Source: Mesorhizobium sp. B2-7-2 (GTDB taxonomy: Bacteria; Pseudomonadota; Alphaproteobacteria; Rhizobiales; Rhizobiaceae). From it: 64,000 nucleotides of DNA. A program made the position numbers and the translations under genes. Below are positions 38,573-47,692 of this stretch, one piece after another. The DNA is taken from NCBI RefSeq assembly GCF_006440775.1, contig NZ_VFTZ01000002.1, forward strand, positions 1 through 64,000. The letters are read 5' to 3'. The notes under the pieces are model-generated. The model searched no databases. It had not been told where the DNA came from and saw only the letters and a list, made by a program, of their open reading frames with translations. Every line of letters begins with the position of its first letter. Within the stretch, counting starts at the first letter, position 1.

Positions 38573-39676
38573 GTGCCGCTCTCTTCCGCATTCGGCATAA
38601 AATCCTTCAGCGACCTTCCGGGCTGGGGCGAAGATGACCATGCTGCGGCCTTCGCCGCATTTCGCCGCTCGGCCTGCCACGCGCCGATAAAATCTTACCG
38701 CACCGGATCGCTCGGCGTCGATTTCAATGCTTTTGCCGATGCCTATGCCGAGGCGCGTGCCGTTTCGGCGCCGAGCACGTCCGAGGCGCGATCCTTCTTC
38801 GAACGGCATTTCGTGCCGATGCTGGTGCAGCCCGAAAACGGCTCGGGTCTCGTCACCGGCTTCTACGAACCCGAGGTCGAAGCCTCGCCGGTCAGGACCG
38901 GGCGGTTCACCGTGCCGCTGCTGTCGCGCCCCGCCGACCTCATCGACATCGACGACGGCAACCGTCCGGCCGGCATGGATTCCTATCTGGCGTTCGCCCG
39001 CCGGACCGATGGTGTTCCGGTTGAATATTTCGATCGTGGCGAAATCGAGCGCGGCGCGCTCGCCGGCCGAAATCTCGAAATCGCCTGGCTCGCCGAGAAG
39101 GTCGATGCGTTTTTCATCCACGTGCAGGGCGCGGCACGTCTGAAGATGACCGACGGCAGGCTCGCCCGCGTCACCTATGCCGCAAAGTCCGGCCAGCGCT
39201 TCACCGGCCCAGGCAAGATCTTGAGCGATCTCGGCGAGATCCCGCTGGAAAAGGTAACGATGCAGTCGATCCGCGCCTGGTTCAAGGCGCATCCCGATCG
39301 GGTCGACGAGATCCTGTGGCGGAACCGCTCCTATATCTTCTTCCGCGAAGCCGCGGTCGATGATGCCGCGCTCGGCCCGATCGCCGCCGCCAAGGTGCCG
39401 CTGACGCCGGGTCGCTCGGTCGCGGTCGACCGGCTGCTTCACACATTCGGCACGCCCTTCTATATCGATGCGCCGACGCTCACCGCCTTCGACGAAAAAC
39501 CGTTCCAGCGGCTGATGATCGCGCAGGACACCGGCTCGGCCATCACCGGTCCGGTGCGCGGCGATCTCTTCGCCGGCTCAGGCGACGCCGCCGGCGAGGT
39601 CGCCGGCGTGGTCCGCAACGCGGCCGATTTCTATGCGCTGGTGCCGCGTGCGCTTCTGGACGGAGCGACCCCGTGA
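38573..39676 (+). CDS. mltA: Membrane-bound lytic murein transglycosylase A
   Basis: A 367-residue MltA homologue that cleaves peptidoglycan glycan strands to 1,6-anhydro products. The central MltA domain spans about 90-250 (GLVTGFYEPEVEAS, AWLAEKVDAFFIHVQGAARL) and the C-terminal 3D domain has MIAQDTGSAITGPVRGDLFAGSG with the catalytic aspartates. The GTG at 38573 is used; no clear lipobox or signal peptide follows, so the start or export route is uncertain. The stop overlaps the smr gene. Confidence 0.9.
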   Translation: MPLSSAFGIKSFSDLPGWGEDDHAAAFAAFRRSACHAPIKSYRTGSLGVDFNAFADAYAEARAVSAPSTSEARSFFERHFVPMLVQPENGSGLVTGFYEPEVEASPVRTGRFTVPLLSRPADLIDIDDGNRPAGMDSYLAFARRTDGVPVEYFDRGEIERGALAGRNLEIAWLAEKVDAFFIHVQGAARLKMTDGRLARVTYAAKSGQRFTGPGKILSDLGEIPLEKVTMQSIRAWFKAHPDRVDEILWRNRSYIFFREAAVDDAALGPIAAAKVPLTPGRSVAVDRLLHTFGTPFYIDAPTLTAFDEKPFQRLMIAQDTGSAITGPVRGDLFAGSGDAAGEVAGVVRNAADFYALVPRALLDGATP

Positions 39677-40197
39677 GCCGCCGCGACGATCATCTCAGCG
39701 ACGACGACCGTATCCTGTGGAACCTGGTGGCGCGCTCGGCGCGGCCGCTGAAGGGCAAAACCGCCGTCGAGATCCCCGACATCGTCGAGCCCAAGCCCGA
39801 GACGCCCCGGCCCGCCGCCAATGGCGTAGCGGCCGTGGCCGCCAAGCCGAAGGCGCCGCATGTGGCGCATTCGCTCGACGACCAGACGTTGCACAAGCTG
39901 AAGAAAGGCCGGCTGCCGATCGAAGGCCGCGTCGACCTGCACGGCATGACGCAGGGCGAGGCCTATTCGCTGCTGCTCACCTTCCTCAACCGCGCGCATG
40001 CCGGCGGCATCCGTTACGTGCTAATCATCACCGGCAAGGGTTCGTCCTCGGGCGGCGACGGCATATTGCGCCGCGCCGTGCCGGCCTGGCTGTCAACGCC
40101 GGCCTTCCGGCATCTGGTGTCCAGCCACGATCATGCTGCCCGCAACCATGGCGGCTCGGGCGCGCTCTATGTGCGGCTGCGGCGGATACGGTCATGA
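39673..40197 (+). CDS. Smr/MutS2-domain endonuclease-like protein
   Basis: A 174-residue protein with a C-terminal Smr domain (about 85-170): GRVDLHGMTQGEAYSLLLTFL contains the DLHG motif, IRYVLIITGKG the GxG motif, and HGGSGALYVRLRR the end. The N-terminal 80 residues are charged and probably disordered. It starts with GTG overlapping the mltA stop (GTGA). Smr domains nick branched DNA or RNA; the specific role here is unknown. Confidence 0.9.
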   Translation: MSRRDDHLSDDDRILWNLVARSARPLKGKTAVEIPDIVEPKPETPRPAANGVAAVAAKPKAPHVAHSLDDQTLHKLKKGRLPIEGRVDLHGMTQGEAYSLLLTFLNRAHAGGIRYVLIITGKGSSSGGDGILRRAVPAWLSTPAFRHLVSSHDHAARNHGGSGALYVRLRRIRS

Positions 40198-40221
40198 GGA
40201 TTCGGCGATGAGCCAGCCGAC

Positions 40222-40584
40222 ATGACCCCGTTCGGCGAGAAGCTCAGGACGCTGCGCGCCGAGCGCGGCGTCAGCCAGAAGGCGATGGCCAAGGCCATCG
40301 GCGTCAGCGCCGCCTATCTTTCGGCGCTCGAGCACGGCCGCCGCGGCGCGCCGACCTGGACACTGATCCAGAAGATCATCGGCTATTTCAACATCATCTG
40401 GGACGACGCCGAGGATCTTGCCCGCCTCGCCGAAAGCTCGCATCCGAGGGTCAGGATCGACACATCCGGCCTGTCGCCGGCGGCCACCGAGCTGGCCAAC
40501 CTTTTGGCCGAGAGCATCGAGCGGCTCGATGAGGCGGAGCTGAGGAAGATCACGGCATTGGTCCGAGCTGCGCTGAGGGGATAG
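40222..40584 (+). CDS. XRE-family transcriptional regulator
   Basis: A 120-residue protein with an N-terminal HTH (FGEKLRTLRAERGVSQKAMAKAIGVSAAYLSALEHGRRG) and a helical C-terminal part (ATELANLLAESIERLDEAELRKITALV). It follows the smr gene by 24 bases; in rhizobia the mltA-smr-xre order is conserved near gyrB. The target is unknown. Confidence 0.9.
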   Translation: MTPFGEKLRTLRAERGVSQKAMAKAIGVSAAYLSALEHGRRGAPTWTLIQKIIGYFNIIWDDAEDLARLAESSHPRVRIDTSGLSPAATELANLLAESIERLDEAELRKITALVRAALRG

Positions 40585-40628
40585 TTTGCCCGGATGAAAC
40601 GGGTGCGGCTAGCCGACGCCGCCCGAAC

Positions 40629-40742
40629 TTCGTCATCCACGGGCGGAGCGGGAGCGAAGCGGACGCGCAGGCCCGAGGATCCATTCCGCGGTTTCGCGCG
40701 AAGGGCAAGGCGGCGCAGAACAGAGATCGTTCTGCGCCGCGG
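40629..40742. repeat. Diverged family B half-copy plus 12-bp hairpin
   Basis: CGTCATCCACGGGCGGAGCGGG through GAGGATCCATTCCG is a diverged left arm of family B. It is followed by a perfect hairpin GCGGCGCAGAAC-AGAGATC-GTTCTGCGCCGC (about 40711-40741). The hairpin has no T tract. Together they separate the xre gene from the convergent secreted-protein gene. Confidence 0.6.
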
Positions 40743-40804
40743 TGACGTTCAGCGAGGGCCACGGCTTCCGTGTGCTAGGCCGCGGACAGCCCTTATTCCT
40801 GAAA

Positions 40805-41044
40805 TCACTGCTTGCCGACGCCGGCGCCGTTCGTGCTACCGCGTCCGCCATTGTTGTTGTGATCGCGGCCACCGTTACCACCACCCAGACAAGCCGAAGA
40901 GTTGACGCCGCAGCAGCGGCCGCTCCACAGCTCGTTGAGATTGGTCTTGGCGCAGCTTTTGGTGGTCTCGTCCGCCAGGGCCGATCCGGTCAGGGCCGAC
41001 ACCGCGATGGCGGCAAGCAAGGTGTTTCGCAGGAAAGCAGTCAT
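40805..41044 (-). CDS. Small secreted cysteine- and glycine-rich protein
   Basis: A 79-residue protein with a Sec signal peptide (FLRNTLLAAIAVSALTGSALA, cleavage likely after ALA). The mature part is about 55 residues with cysteines in SCAKTN, RCCGVN and ACLGG, then an Asn/Gly-rich tail (GGNGGRDHNNNGGRGS). The even cysteine number suggests disulfides in the periplasm or outside. No family is recognised. Confidence 0.65.
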   Translation of the reverse strand: MTAFLRNTLLAAIAVSALTGSALADETTKSCAKTNLNELWSGRCCGVNSSACLGGGNGGRDHNNNGGRGSTNGAGVGKQ

Positions 41045-41160
41045 TGAAATTCTCCATGGTTGGGTTTGTCGTTCACGGCTGTGTGTCGCCGGCCGGACGG
41101 AAAAGGTTCATGGAGAGATGCGCAATAATGTCTTCGAGAGAGCGAAGCCCTCAGCTCTGC

Positions 41161-41778
41161 CTACTGCACCGAGCCCACAAGCACAGGCTGGCCGTCGCGG
41201 ATCGAGACCCAGCGCCCGGTGTTGTCGATCGCCTGTCGCTTGAGGAAGCGGTAGCCGGTCGCGTCCCAGGCTTTGACCTTGTCGGTCAGGTTGTCGAGCA
41301 CATAGTCGCCCTTGTCGGTGCGCACCGTCAGCACCGAATGGCCTTCGCCGTCCGGCTTGCGCACGACGGTGATCAAAAGGTCGGCCAGCGACATGCCCAG
41401 GCGGTAGAGCTGGCGGCGCTTTTCCAGCACGTAGTCCTCGCAGTCGCCATAGCCGTCGTCCGGATAGGCCCAGACTTCGTCCTTGCCGTAGTGATCGAGG
41501 TCGCTCAGCGGCTTGACGGCGGCATTGACCTTGGCGCTGACGCTGACCAGTCTGCGCCATAGGCCGTCCGTCATCATGGCCGGCCCGAGATTGACCGGGC
41601 GGATGTTGCATTCGCTCGGACGCGATTTGCAGAAATCATAGTGGCCGATCGGCTGCGACGTCAGGCCGCCCGTGGCCATCGCGCCCGCCGCCCAGGCCGG
41701 CACCGCCCAATGCGCAGAGATCGCCAATCCTGCGGCTGCACACAAGCGCAGAATCCGCGTCATCGCTGAGGAAGTCAT
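41161..41778 (-). CDS. Transglutaminase-like cysteine peptidase (BTLCP)
   Basis: A 205-residue exported protein with an N-terminal signal peptide (ending PAWAAG). The catalytic triad of the bacterial transglutaminase-like cysteine proteinases can be read: Cys in GYGDCEDYVLEKR, His in GEGHSVLTVRT, Asp in YVLDNLTD. In other proteobacteria (LapG) such enzymes cleave surface adhesins under c-di-GMP control; a LapD-type partner is not in this window. Confidence 0.88.
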   Translation of the reverse strand: MTSSAMTRILRLCAAAGLAISAHWAVPAWAAGAMATGGLTSQPIGHYDFCKSRPSECNIRPVNLGPAMMTDGLWRRLVSVSAKVNAAVKPLSDLDHYGKDEVWAYPDDGYGDCEDYVLEKRRQLYRLGMSLADLLITVVRKPDGEGHSVLTVRTDKGDYVLDNLTDKVKAWDATGYRFLKRQAIDNTGRWVSIRDGQPVLVGSVQ

Positions 41779-41964
41779 TGTCCCCGCCCTGTTCTTTATT
41801 AACGAAACGTTAAAGGCGATTTACAGTCCGTGTCAATTGGAGACGACGGTCAGTTTGGCGGGATGGTTACCTGCGCGATCCCGTAGCGGCACTTTCGCAA
41901 CAGAAGCGCGGTTGCAACACGCTGGCCGCCAGGTGGCGGCAAGGCTGATGATGGGCTCCGGAGT

Positions 41965-43242
41965 TCAGCTTTTGGCGGAGCGGACCAGTCTCGGCTTCGC
42001 CGCCACCCGGTGCTGGCGGCCATAGCTGGAAATGAAGTCGACGATGCGCGGCACGATCTCGGAGCGGAAGCGCGAGCCGTTGAAGACGCCGTAATGGCCG
42101 ACGGCCGGTTGCACGTAATGCGCATGCCTGTCGGCCGGGATGTTGACGCACAAATCATGCGCGGCCTGGGTCTGGCCGAGGCCGGAAATGTCGTCGTTCT
42201 CGCCCTCGATGGTCAGCAGCGCGACGTTGCGGATCGCCTTCGGATCGACCGGCTCGCCGCGATGCGTCATCTCGCCCTTCGGCAGAGCGTGGCGCACGAA
42301 CACGGTGTCGACCGTCTGCAGGTAGAATTCCGCCGTCAGGTCCATCACCGCCAGATACTCGTCATAGAAGTCGCGGTGCTTTTCGGCGCTGTCGCCGTCA
42401 TGCTTCACAAGGTGCATGAAGAAGTCCTTGTGCGCGATGATGTGGCGGTCGAGGTTCATGCTCATGAAGCCCGAGAGCTGCAGGAAGCCGGGATAGACCG
42501 GGCGGCCGAAGCCCGGCACCGGCCACGGCGCCGGCATGACGACATTGTCGCGGAACCAGTCGATGCCCTTTTCCTTGGCCAGAAGATTGACCGCGGTCGG
42601 GTTGCGGCGCGTATCGACCGGTCCGCCCATCAGCGTCATGGTGGAGGGCACGAAGGGATCGCCGCGCTTTTCCATCAGCGCCACCGCCGCCAGCACCGGC
42701 ACGGAGGGCTGGCATACCGCCATCACATGCGTGTCGGGGCCGAGCGCGTGGAACATCTCGATGATGTAGTCGACATAGTCGTCGAGATCGAAGCTGCCTT
42801 GCGCTGCCGGCACCATGCGGGCATCGACCCAGTCGGTGATGTGCACGTCGGCGTGGGGCAGCATCGCCTCGACCGTGCCGCGCAGCAGCGTCGCGTAATG
42901 GCCCGACATCGGCGCCACGATCAAAAGCTTCGGGTCGGGCTTGCGGCCGGCGGGCAGCGCGCGCTCGAAACGGATCAGGTCGCAGAACGGCTTCGACCAG
43001 ACCGTCTTTTCGGTGACGCCGACGCTTTTCCAGTCGACCACGGCCTTGTCCAGGCCGAACTGCGGTTTGCCATAGCGACGGGTGGTCCGCTCGAAGAGCT
43101 CCGCGGTCGCCGCGACCGAGCGGCCGAAGGGGGTGTGGGAAACCGGATTGAGCGGGTTGGAGTAGAAGAGCCGCACCGCGTCGGCATAGAAGCGGGCCGG
43201 CTGCAACGCCGCATGGTTCATTTCGTAGAGCTGGTAGAACAT
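41965..43242 (-). CDS. phaZ: Intracellular polyhydroxyalkanoate depolymerase
   Basis: A 425-residue PhaZ of the intracellular short-chain PHA (PHB) type. The N-terminal MFYQLYEMNHAALQPARFYAD is diagnostic. The catalytic cysteine lies in MAVCQPSVPVLAA (Cys replaces Ser of the lipase box), with NDDISGLGQT and GHYGVFNGSRF providing the Asp and His region. It mobilises storage polymer granules. The gap at 43243-43490 shows no gene. Confidence 0.95.
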   Translation of the reverse strand: MFYQLYEMNHAALQPARFYADAVRLFYSNPLNPVSHTPFGRSVAATAELFERTTRRYGKPQFGLDKAVVDWKSVGVTEKTVWSKPFCDLIRFERALPAGRKPDPKLLIVAPMSGHYATLLRGTVEAMLPHADVHITDWVDARMVPAAQGSFDLDDYVDYIIEMFHALGPDTHVMAVCQPSVPVLAAVALMEKRGDPFVPSTMTLMGGPVDTRRNPTAVNLLAKEKGIDWFRDNVVMPAPWPVPGFGRPVYPGFLQLSGFMSMNLDRHIIAHKDFFMHLVKHDGDSAEKHRDFYDEYLAVMDLTAEFYLQTVDTVFVRHALPKGEMTHRGEPVDPKAIRNVALLTIEGENDDISGLGQTQAAHDLCVNIPADRHAHYVQPAVGHYGVFNGSRFRSEIVPRIVDFISSYGRQHRVAAKPRLVRSAKS

Positions 43243-43490
43243 CGCGAACCCCGCTGCCGTCCGACGACCAAAAGGACGACGAACTGCGCCGAGCCTTGAA
43301 TGTCTCCTGGCGAGGTTAACAAGATATTGTTGCGATGCAATACGTCATTTTGTCTGACGAATGCATCTTTCGTTCAACCTGTTGAAAACCGGCCTTTAAG
43401 CGGGCGAGCCGGCTCAATGTGCGCTGCCGAAATGTGAAGGATATGTGTCCGGCCCCTCATGCCGGGGATTGGTCGAAACCGTCCAAATCT

Positions 43491-43671
43491 CGTCATTCTA
43501 TGGCGGAGCAAGAGCGAAGCGACGCGGCGCAGACCATGGAATCCATGCCGTGACTTGGAAGCGCCGCCACGGTGCGGAATTTTGCTCCGTTGCACGCCTT
43601 GGCGAAGGTAACGGCATGGATTCCAGGGTCTTCGCGACGGAACTTCGCTCCTGCTCCGCCCTGGAATGACG
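43491..43671. repeat. Family B palindromic element, complete (about 180 bp, MITE-like)
   Basis: Same organisation as 36887-37068, with roughly ten differences: CGTCATTCTATGGCGG left end, central GCCGCCACGGTGCGGAATTTTGCTCCGTTGCA, and inverted right end CCGCCCTGGAATGACG. It lies immediately downstream of the rlpA-like gene. Confidence 0.85.
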
Positions 43672-43680
43672 AAGAGCGGC

Positions 43681-44043
43681 TCAGACGCGCGCCATGCAGA
43701 CGGCGGTATGGCCCGAACCGATGAAGCCCAGCTGGCCGGCGGCGCCGCGGGAGAGATCGAGCATGCGTCCCTTCACGAACGGACCGCGATCGTTGATGCG
43801 CACGACGACGCTGCGGCCGTTGTTCTTGTTGGTGACCCGAAGCTTGGTGCCGAAGGGCAAGGAGCGATGGGCTGCAGTCAGTGCCGCGGGGTTCATGCGT
43901 TCCCCTGAGGCGGTTCTGGAATGCAGCGCATACCAGGAAGCGCGGCCGCACTGCGCGGCGGCGGAGGAGGCGGATGAGGCGCCGGCCATCAGGCCAGCCG
44001 CGATCGTTACCGCGACAAGCGCAGTCTGGTTGGTTTTCTTCAT
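43681..44043 (-). CDS. RlpA-like septal ring lytic transglycosylase / DPBB protein
   Basis: A 120-residue exported protein with a signal peptide (residues 1-30, ending SSAAA) and a compact double-psi beta-barrel domain: [66 protein letters not shown]. RlpA-family proteins act on denuded peptidoglycan; this short version lacks the SPOR domain, so septal targeting is not expected. Confidence 0.88.
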   Translation of the reverse strand: MKKTNQTALVAVTIAAGLMAGASSASSAAAQCGRASWYALHSRTASGERMNPAALTAAHRSLPFGTKLRVTNKNNGRSVVVRINDRGPFVKGRMLDLSRGAAGQLGFIGSGHTAVCMARV

Positions 44044-44353
44044 GCTTTGGGGATGGCTCCGTTAGAGATACGCCCCGCCGATATGTGCCGAATGAGGCGG
44101 GAAATGCGGCATTGATCTGGCAGTTCCATGGCGGCAGCACACGTTTGGAGTCGCCGCGAAACAGTTTGTCATGATATTCACAGCCCCGTTAAGGCGTATT
44201 CTCAATGAATATCGGGCCGGCATACGGGACATTCTGGGCAAGATCGGCCCACAAGATTTGAAGTACTGAGGGACGGAACTGCTTCGGTTCCTCAACGTCT
44301 TTTATTGTGTCCCCATTGCCGTTCAGGATCGACTTCCGGAGAGGGTCCAGCCG

Positions 44354-44539
44354 ATGCGATTGATCAGGTTTGTGCTGGCGCTGATTGTGCTAGGGCTGGG
44401 TGCGCTGTGGTCGCTGCAAGGCCTCGGTCTCATCAAGGGCAGTTTCATGACCGGGCAGACGCAATGGCTCTATATCGGCCTCGTCACCATGCTGGTCGGC
44501 GTGGTCGGCCTCCGCTGGGCGACCCGCTCGCGCACATGA
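44354..44539 (+). CDS. Small two-helix membrane protein
   Basis: A 61-residue protein with two hydrophobic segments (LIRFVLALIVLGLGALWSLQGLG and WLYIGLVTMLVGVVGLRWA) joined by KGSFMTGQTQ. Similar short inner-membrane proteins are widespread in Rhizobiales with unknown function. GGAGAGGG lies ahead of the ATG. Confidence 0.7.
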   Translation: MRLIRFVLALIVLGLGALWSLQGLGLIKGSFMTGQTQWLYIGLVTMLVGVVGLRWATRSRT

Positions 44540-44698
44540 CCTTGCCGGTCGGGGCGGAGACGGCTGGCGAAAGAGTCTGCGACCCGACCATTGCGACCAG
44601 TGCTGCTAGGCCCAGTAGAAGCTCCCGTCGCGCGGCGGCAGGCGGTCGCGTTCGCCGGCAAGCAGCACCCTTGCGCGTTGGCTGAGCGTCTCTTCTGT

Positions 44699-44753
44699 CG
44701 TCATTCTGAGGTCTACGCTCTGCTTCGCGTCGCTCCGCCCTGGATGACGAAGG
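44699..44753. repeat. Diverged family B half-copy
   Basis: CGTCATTCTGAGG...CGTCGCTCCGCCCTGGATGACG keeps the CGTCAT/ATGACG ends and the CTCCGCCCTGG block of family B but has lost most of the interior. The remainder of the 44540-45016 gap holds only a candidate short peptide. Confidence 0.45.
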
Positions 44754-44907
44754 AGTGCAAGGCGCCGGGTGCCGATCGAACAAGAAATCCGCCTGTCATC
44801 CCATCTGAGCAAATCCATGCTTCATAAGATGGCCGAATTGGAACCCGGGTTTCGTGCTTGGCACGGTTAGTATAGTAATCTTATCAACATTGGGAGGTGA
44901 GAGAACG

Positions 44908-44988
44908 ATGCGCGACCCTCTGAAGACCGTTCTGGCGATCGTTCGTGGCTTGCGGCTGAGGCCGCCCGCGGCGTTCGCCCCGCGCTGA
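44908..44988 (+). CDS. Candidate 26-residue peptide
   Basis: A short frame, MRDPLKTVLAIVRGLRLRP then PAAFAPR, follows an excellent ribosome binding site (GGGAGGTGAG, seven bases before the ATG). It lies 28 bases upstream of the NAD/FAD-binding protein gene and could be a leader peptide or a small amphipathic protein. There is no homology evidence. Confidence 0.35.
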   Translation: MRDPLKTVLAIVRGLRLRPPAAFAPR

Positions 44989-45016
44989 TCGCTCCGTCAC
45001 GTTTCGGCTAGCGGTC

Positions 45017-46357
45017 ATGGTTGGACGCGGCAACTCCATCATCATTGTCGGCGGCGGCGCAAGCGGCGTCGTGCTGGCCGCGCATCTGTTGAAGTCGCCC
45101 AATCCGGACCTGCGCGTCACGCTGATCGAGAAGCGGCCGCATTTCGGCCAGGGCATGGCTTACTCGACGCTGCTTTCGGCGCATGTGCTCAACGTCAACG
45201 CCTCCGGCATGAGCGCCTATGCCGACGACCCGACCCATTTCGCGCGCTGGGTGCTGGAACGCGGCCTCGCCAGACCGGACCAGGGACCGTTCTATGCGCC
45301 GCGCAGCCTCTATGCCCGCTATCTGCAGGATGTGCTCGAGGGCTTGGAGGAACGTGAGCGGGACACCGGTCGTCTGCGGTTGATCCGCGAGGAGAGCCTG
45401 TCGACCGCGCCGACCTCGTCGGGCGTCGAAGTCGCACTCGCCAACGGCACCAGCGTCGTCGCGCATCTTGCCGTCCTGGCCACCGGTCACGACGAGCAGC
45501 CCGGCGCCTTCCAGGGTCATGCCGTCCGGATGGGGACGGAGGCCGACACCGCGCTCGATCCTGAAGCCCAGGTGCTGCTGCTCGGCACCGGCCTGAGCAT
45601 GGTCGACGCTTTCCTGTCGCTGGAGCAGCGCGGCCATCGCGGTTCGATCGTCGCGGTGTCGCGGCGCGGCCTGCTGCCGTCGCCGCACCGCAAGGGCAAT
45701 CCGATCAAGCTCGATATCGCCGATATTCCGCTCGGCACCCAGCTTTCCTATTTCGTCGGCTGGTTCCGCAACCTGATCCGCGAGACCCAGAAAGCCGGCG
45801 GCGACTGGCGCGACGTCGTCGATGGTCTCAGACCCTTCAACCAGACGATCTGGCAGAATTGGCCGTCCTCGGCCAAACGCCGCTTCGTCGAGCACACCAA
45901 GGCCTGGTGGGACATCCACCGCCACCGCATGGCGCCGGAAGTCTATGCGCGCGTCACCGAGGCGGTCGCCTCAGGCCGCATCCGTCTCGTCGCCGGTAGG
46001 GTGGTAGACATAGAACCGAACGGCGGCTTTATCGTGAAGATCCAGCCGCGCGGCACGCAGGACGTCGAGACCCTGGACGTCGTCCGCCTCTATGATTGCA
46101 TGGGCATTGTCCGCGACATTTCGCGGACGTCGAACGGTGTCGTGCGGTCGCTGGTCGAGCGCGGCCTGGCGCGTCCCGATCCGCTGCGCCTCGGCCTCGA
46201 TGTCACCGCGAAATGCGAGCTGATCGCGGCCGACGGCACGGTGTCGTCGAAGCTGCTCGCCATCGGACCGTTGACGCGCGGCACCTTCTTCGAGATCGAC
46301 GCCATTCCCGACATCCGCGTGCAATGCGCGAAGCTGGGCAAGCAACTGCTCGGATAA
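45017..46357 (+). CDS. FAD/NAD(P)-binding protein (NAD_binding_9 type)
   Basis: A 446-residue protein. The dinucleotide-binding motif IIIVGGGASGVVLAAHLL is at the N-terminus, followed by FGQGMAYSTLLSAHVLNVNASGMSAYADD, the usual HLNVPA-like region of this family, and a second motif VLLLGTGLSMVDAFLSLEQRGHRG. Related proteins include HcpX/YdhS-like and ornithine-monooxygenase-like folds; the reaction is unknown. It is convergent with the DJ-1/PfpI gene, four bases apart. Confidence 0.87.
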   Translation: MVGRGNSIIIVGGGASGVVLAAHLLKSPNPDLRVTLIEKRPHFGQGMAYSTLLSAHVLNVNASGMSAYADDPTHFARWVLERGLARPDQGPFYAPRSLYARYLQDVLEGLEERERDTGRLRLIREESLSTAPTSSGVEVALANGTSVVAHLAVLATGHDEQPGAFQGHAVRMGTEADTALDPEAQVLLLGTGLSMVDAFLSLEQRGHRGSIVAVSRRGLLPSPHRKGNPIKLDIADIPLGTQLSYFVGWFRNLIRETQKAGGDWRDVVDGLRPFNQTIWQNWPSSAKRRFVEHTKAWWDIHRHRMAPEVYARVTEAVASGRIRLVAGRVVDIEPNGGFIVKIQPRGTQDVETLDVVRLYDCMGIVRDISRTSNGVVRSLVERGLARPDPLRLGLDVTAKCELIAADGTVSSKLLAIGPLTRGTFFEIDAIPDIRVQCAKLGKQLLG

Positions 46358-46361
46358 GGCT

Positions 46362-47132
46362 CTAGCCGCCAAGCGCCTCGATGACGACGCGGGCGGTTTC
46401 GGCGCCGGAAAAATTCTGCTGCCCGGTGATCAGGTTGCCGTCGCGCACGGCAAAGCCGCGCCACAACCCGGCCTGGATATAATTGGCGCCGATCGCCTTG
46501 AGCTCGTCCTCGATCCGCCACGGCATCAAATGCTTGCCGCGTTCGAGCGCCCCCATTGCCCAGGTGGCGTTGTCGGCGAAATCCTCCTCGAGATTGGCAA
46601 AGCCGGTCACCGTCTTGCCTGCGGCAAGCAGCGATCCGTCGGCGCGCCTGGCATAGCGCAGGATGGCGGTGCCGTGGCAGAGCGCGGCGGCCACCTTGCC
46701 GGCCTCGTGGAAAGCGACGAAGGTTTGCTGGAGACCGGTCGCGCGTTCATAGGTGAACATCGGCGACTGGCCGCCGGCGACGACGATGGCGTCGAAGCGA
46801 GCGACATCGATCTCGGCCACCGGCCGTGTGTCGTCGACCAGCGCCTGGAGCTTCGGGTTCGAAATGAAACCGAGCGAGATGAGATCGGTCTCCGAATAGC
46901 CCGACGGATCGCGCGGGTCGCTCAGCGCATCGGCTTCGCACTTGCCGCCGTCGGGCGAAAAGATCTCGACCTCGTAGCCGCGCTCGGTGAAGGCGAACCA
47001 GGGATGGGTGAGCTCGCTCCACCAGAAGCCGACCGGCCACCCCGTTGTGGTGGAGACGGCCGGATTTGCGATCACGATCGCCACCCGCTTCGGCTTTCGT
47101 GCATTGACCGGATTGGGGTCCCGAACACTCAT
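46362..47132 (-). CDS. DJ-1/PfpI-family type 1 glutamine amidotransferase-like protein
   Basis: A 256-residue class I glutamine amidotransferase-like protein. FAFTERGYEVEIFSPDGG, DAIVVAGGQSPMFTYE, and the nucleophile region KVAAALCHGTAILRYA (Cys in CHG) match the Hsp31/PfpI group, including putative glyoxalase-III or chaperone types. It is divergent from an HxlR regulator across 112 bases, which probably controls it. Confidence 0.87.
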   Translation of the reverse strand: MSVRDPNPVNARKPKRVAIVIANPAVSTTTGWPVGFWWSELTHPWFAFTERGYEVEIFSPDGGKCEADALSDPRDPSGYSETDLISLGFISNPKLQALVDDTRPVAEIDVARFDAIVVAGGQSPMFTYERATGLQQTFVAFHEAGKVAAALCHGTAILRYARRADGSLLAAGKTVTGFANLEEDFADNATWAMGALERGKHLMPWRIEDELKAIGANYIQAGLWRGFAVRDGNLITGQQNFSGAETARVVIEALGG

Positions 47133-47244
47133 TTTGCTCTCCCTTTTATGAAGTCGTCGCCGACAAAGCCGGGCTCGGCAATCTGGCCATATGGCGGGGT
47201 AAATTCCGCTTTTGCCGCGCGCGGCCCTTGCCTAGGATCGGCGC

Positions 47245-47598
47245 ATGACACAACGCGGTAGACTCTATGGCTGCCCGGTCGAGTTCGCGCTCGACGCGCT
47301 CGGCGGCAAATGGAAGACGGTGATCATCGCGCGGATCAAGCAAGGACCGCTGCGCTATTCCGAACTGCGCCGGCTGATTCCTTCGCTTTCCGACAAGATG
47401 CTGACGCAGCGCCTGGCCGATCTTGTCGAGATCGGCTTCGTCACGCTCGAAACCTCGCCGGATGGCAAGGCGCGCTACGCGCTGACCGAGCGCGGCCGCG
47501 ACCTCGCAGCGGCGCTGCAGGCACTCTACGACTGGGGCATCCTGCATGGCCGCGCCGAGGGCGTGCGCTTCCGCACCGACATCGAAGCAGCGGCCTAG
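47245..47598 (+). CDS. HxlR-family transcriptional regulator
   Basis: A 117-residue winged-helix regulator. CPVEFALDALGGKWKTVIIARIKQGPLRYSELRRLIPSLSDKMLTQRL is the full HxlR pattern, including the N-terminal cysteine that senses electrophiles in some members. The divergent DJ-1/PfpI gene suggests a reactive-carbonyl response module, which is inference. Confidence 0.9.
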   Translation: MTQRGRLYGCPVEFALDALGGKWKTVIIARIKQGPLRYSELRRLIPSLSDKMLTQRLADLVEIGFVTLETSPDGKARYALTERGRDLAAALQALYDWGILHGRAEGVRFRTDIEAAA

Positions 47599-47668
47599 CG
47601 CAATTCCAGGAAAATGCGTAGCGGTTAGGCTCGGCGACTTCGCCGTAGCCTTCCGTCCGCAATTGCGT
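47598..47668. repeat. Dispersed palindromic repeat family C, copy 2 (71 bp)
   Basis: Reverse complement of 162-232 over the full 71 bases, with inverted ends GCGCAATTCC and GCAATTGCGT. It begins at the last base of the HxlR stop codon, so it could serve as a 3' stem-loop of that transcript. Confidence 0.75.
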
Positions 47669-47692
47669 AGAAACAAGGCCTCTGGCCTGAGA

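Noticed and set aside
44708-44760. Independent hairpin terminator
   Set aside because: The ends match family B repeats and there is no T tract.
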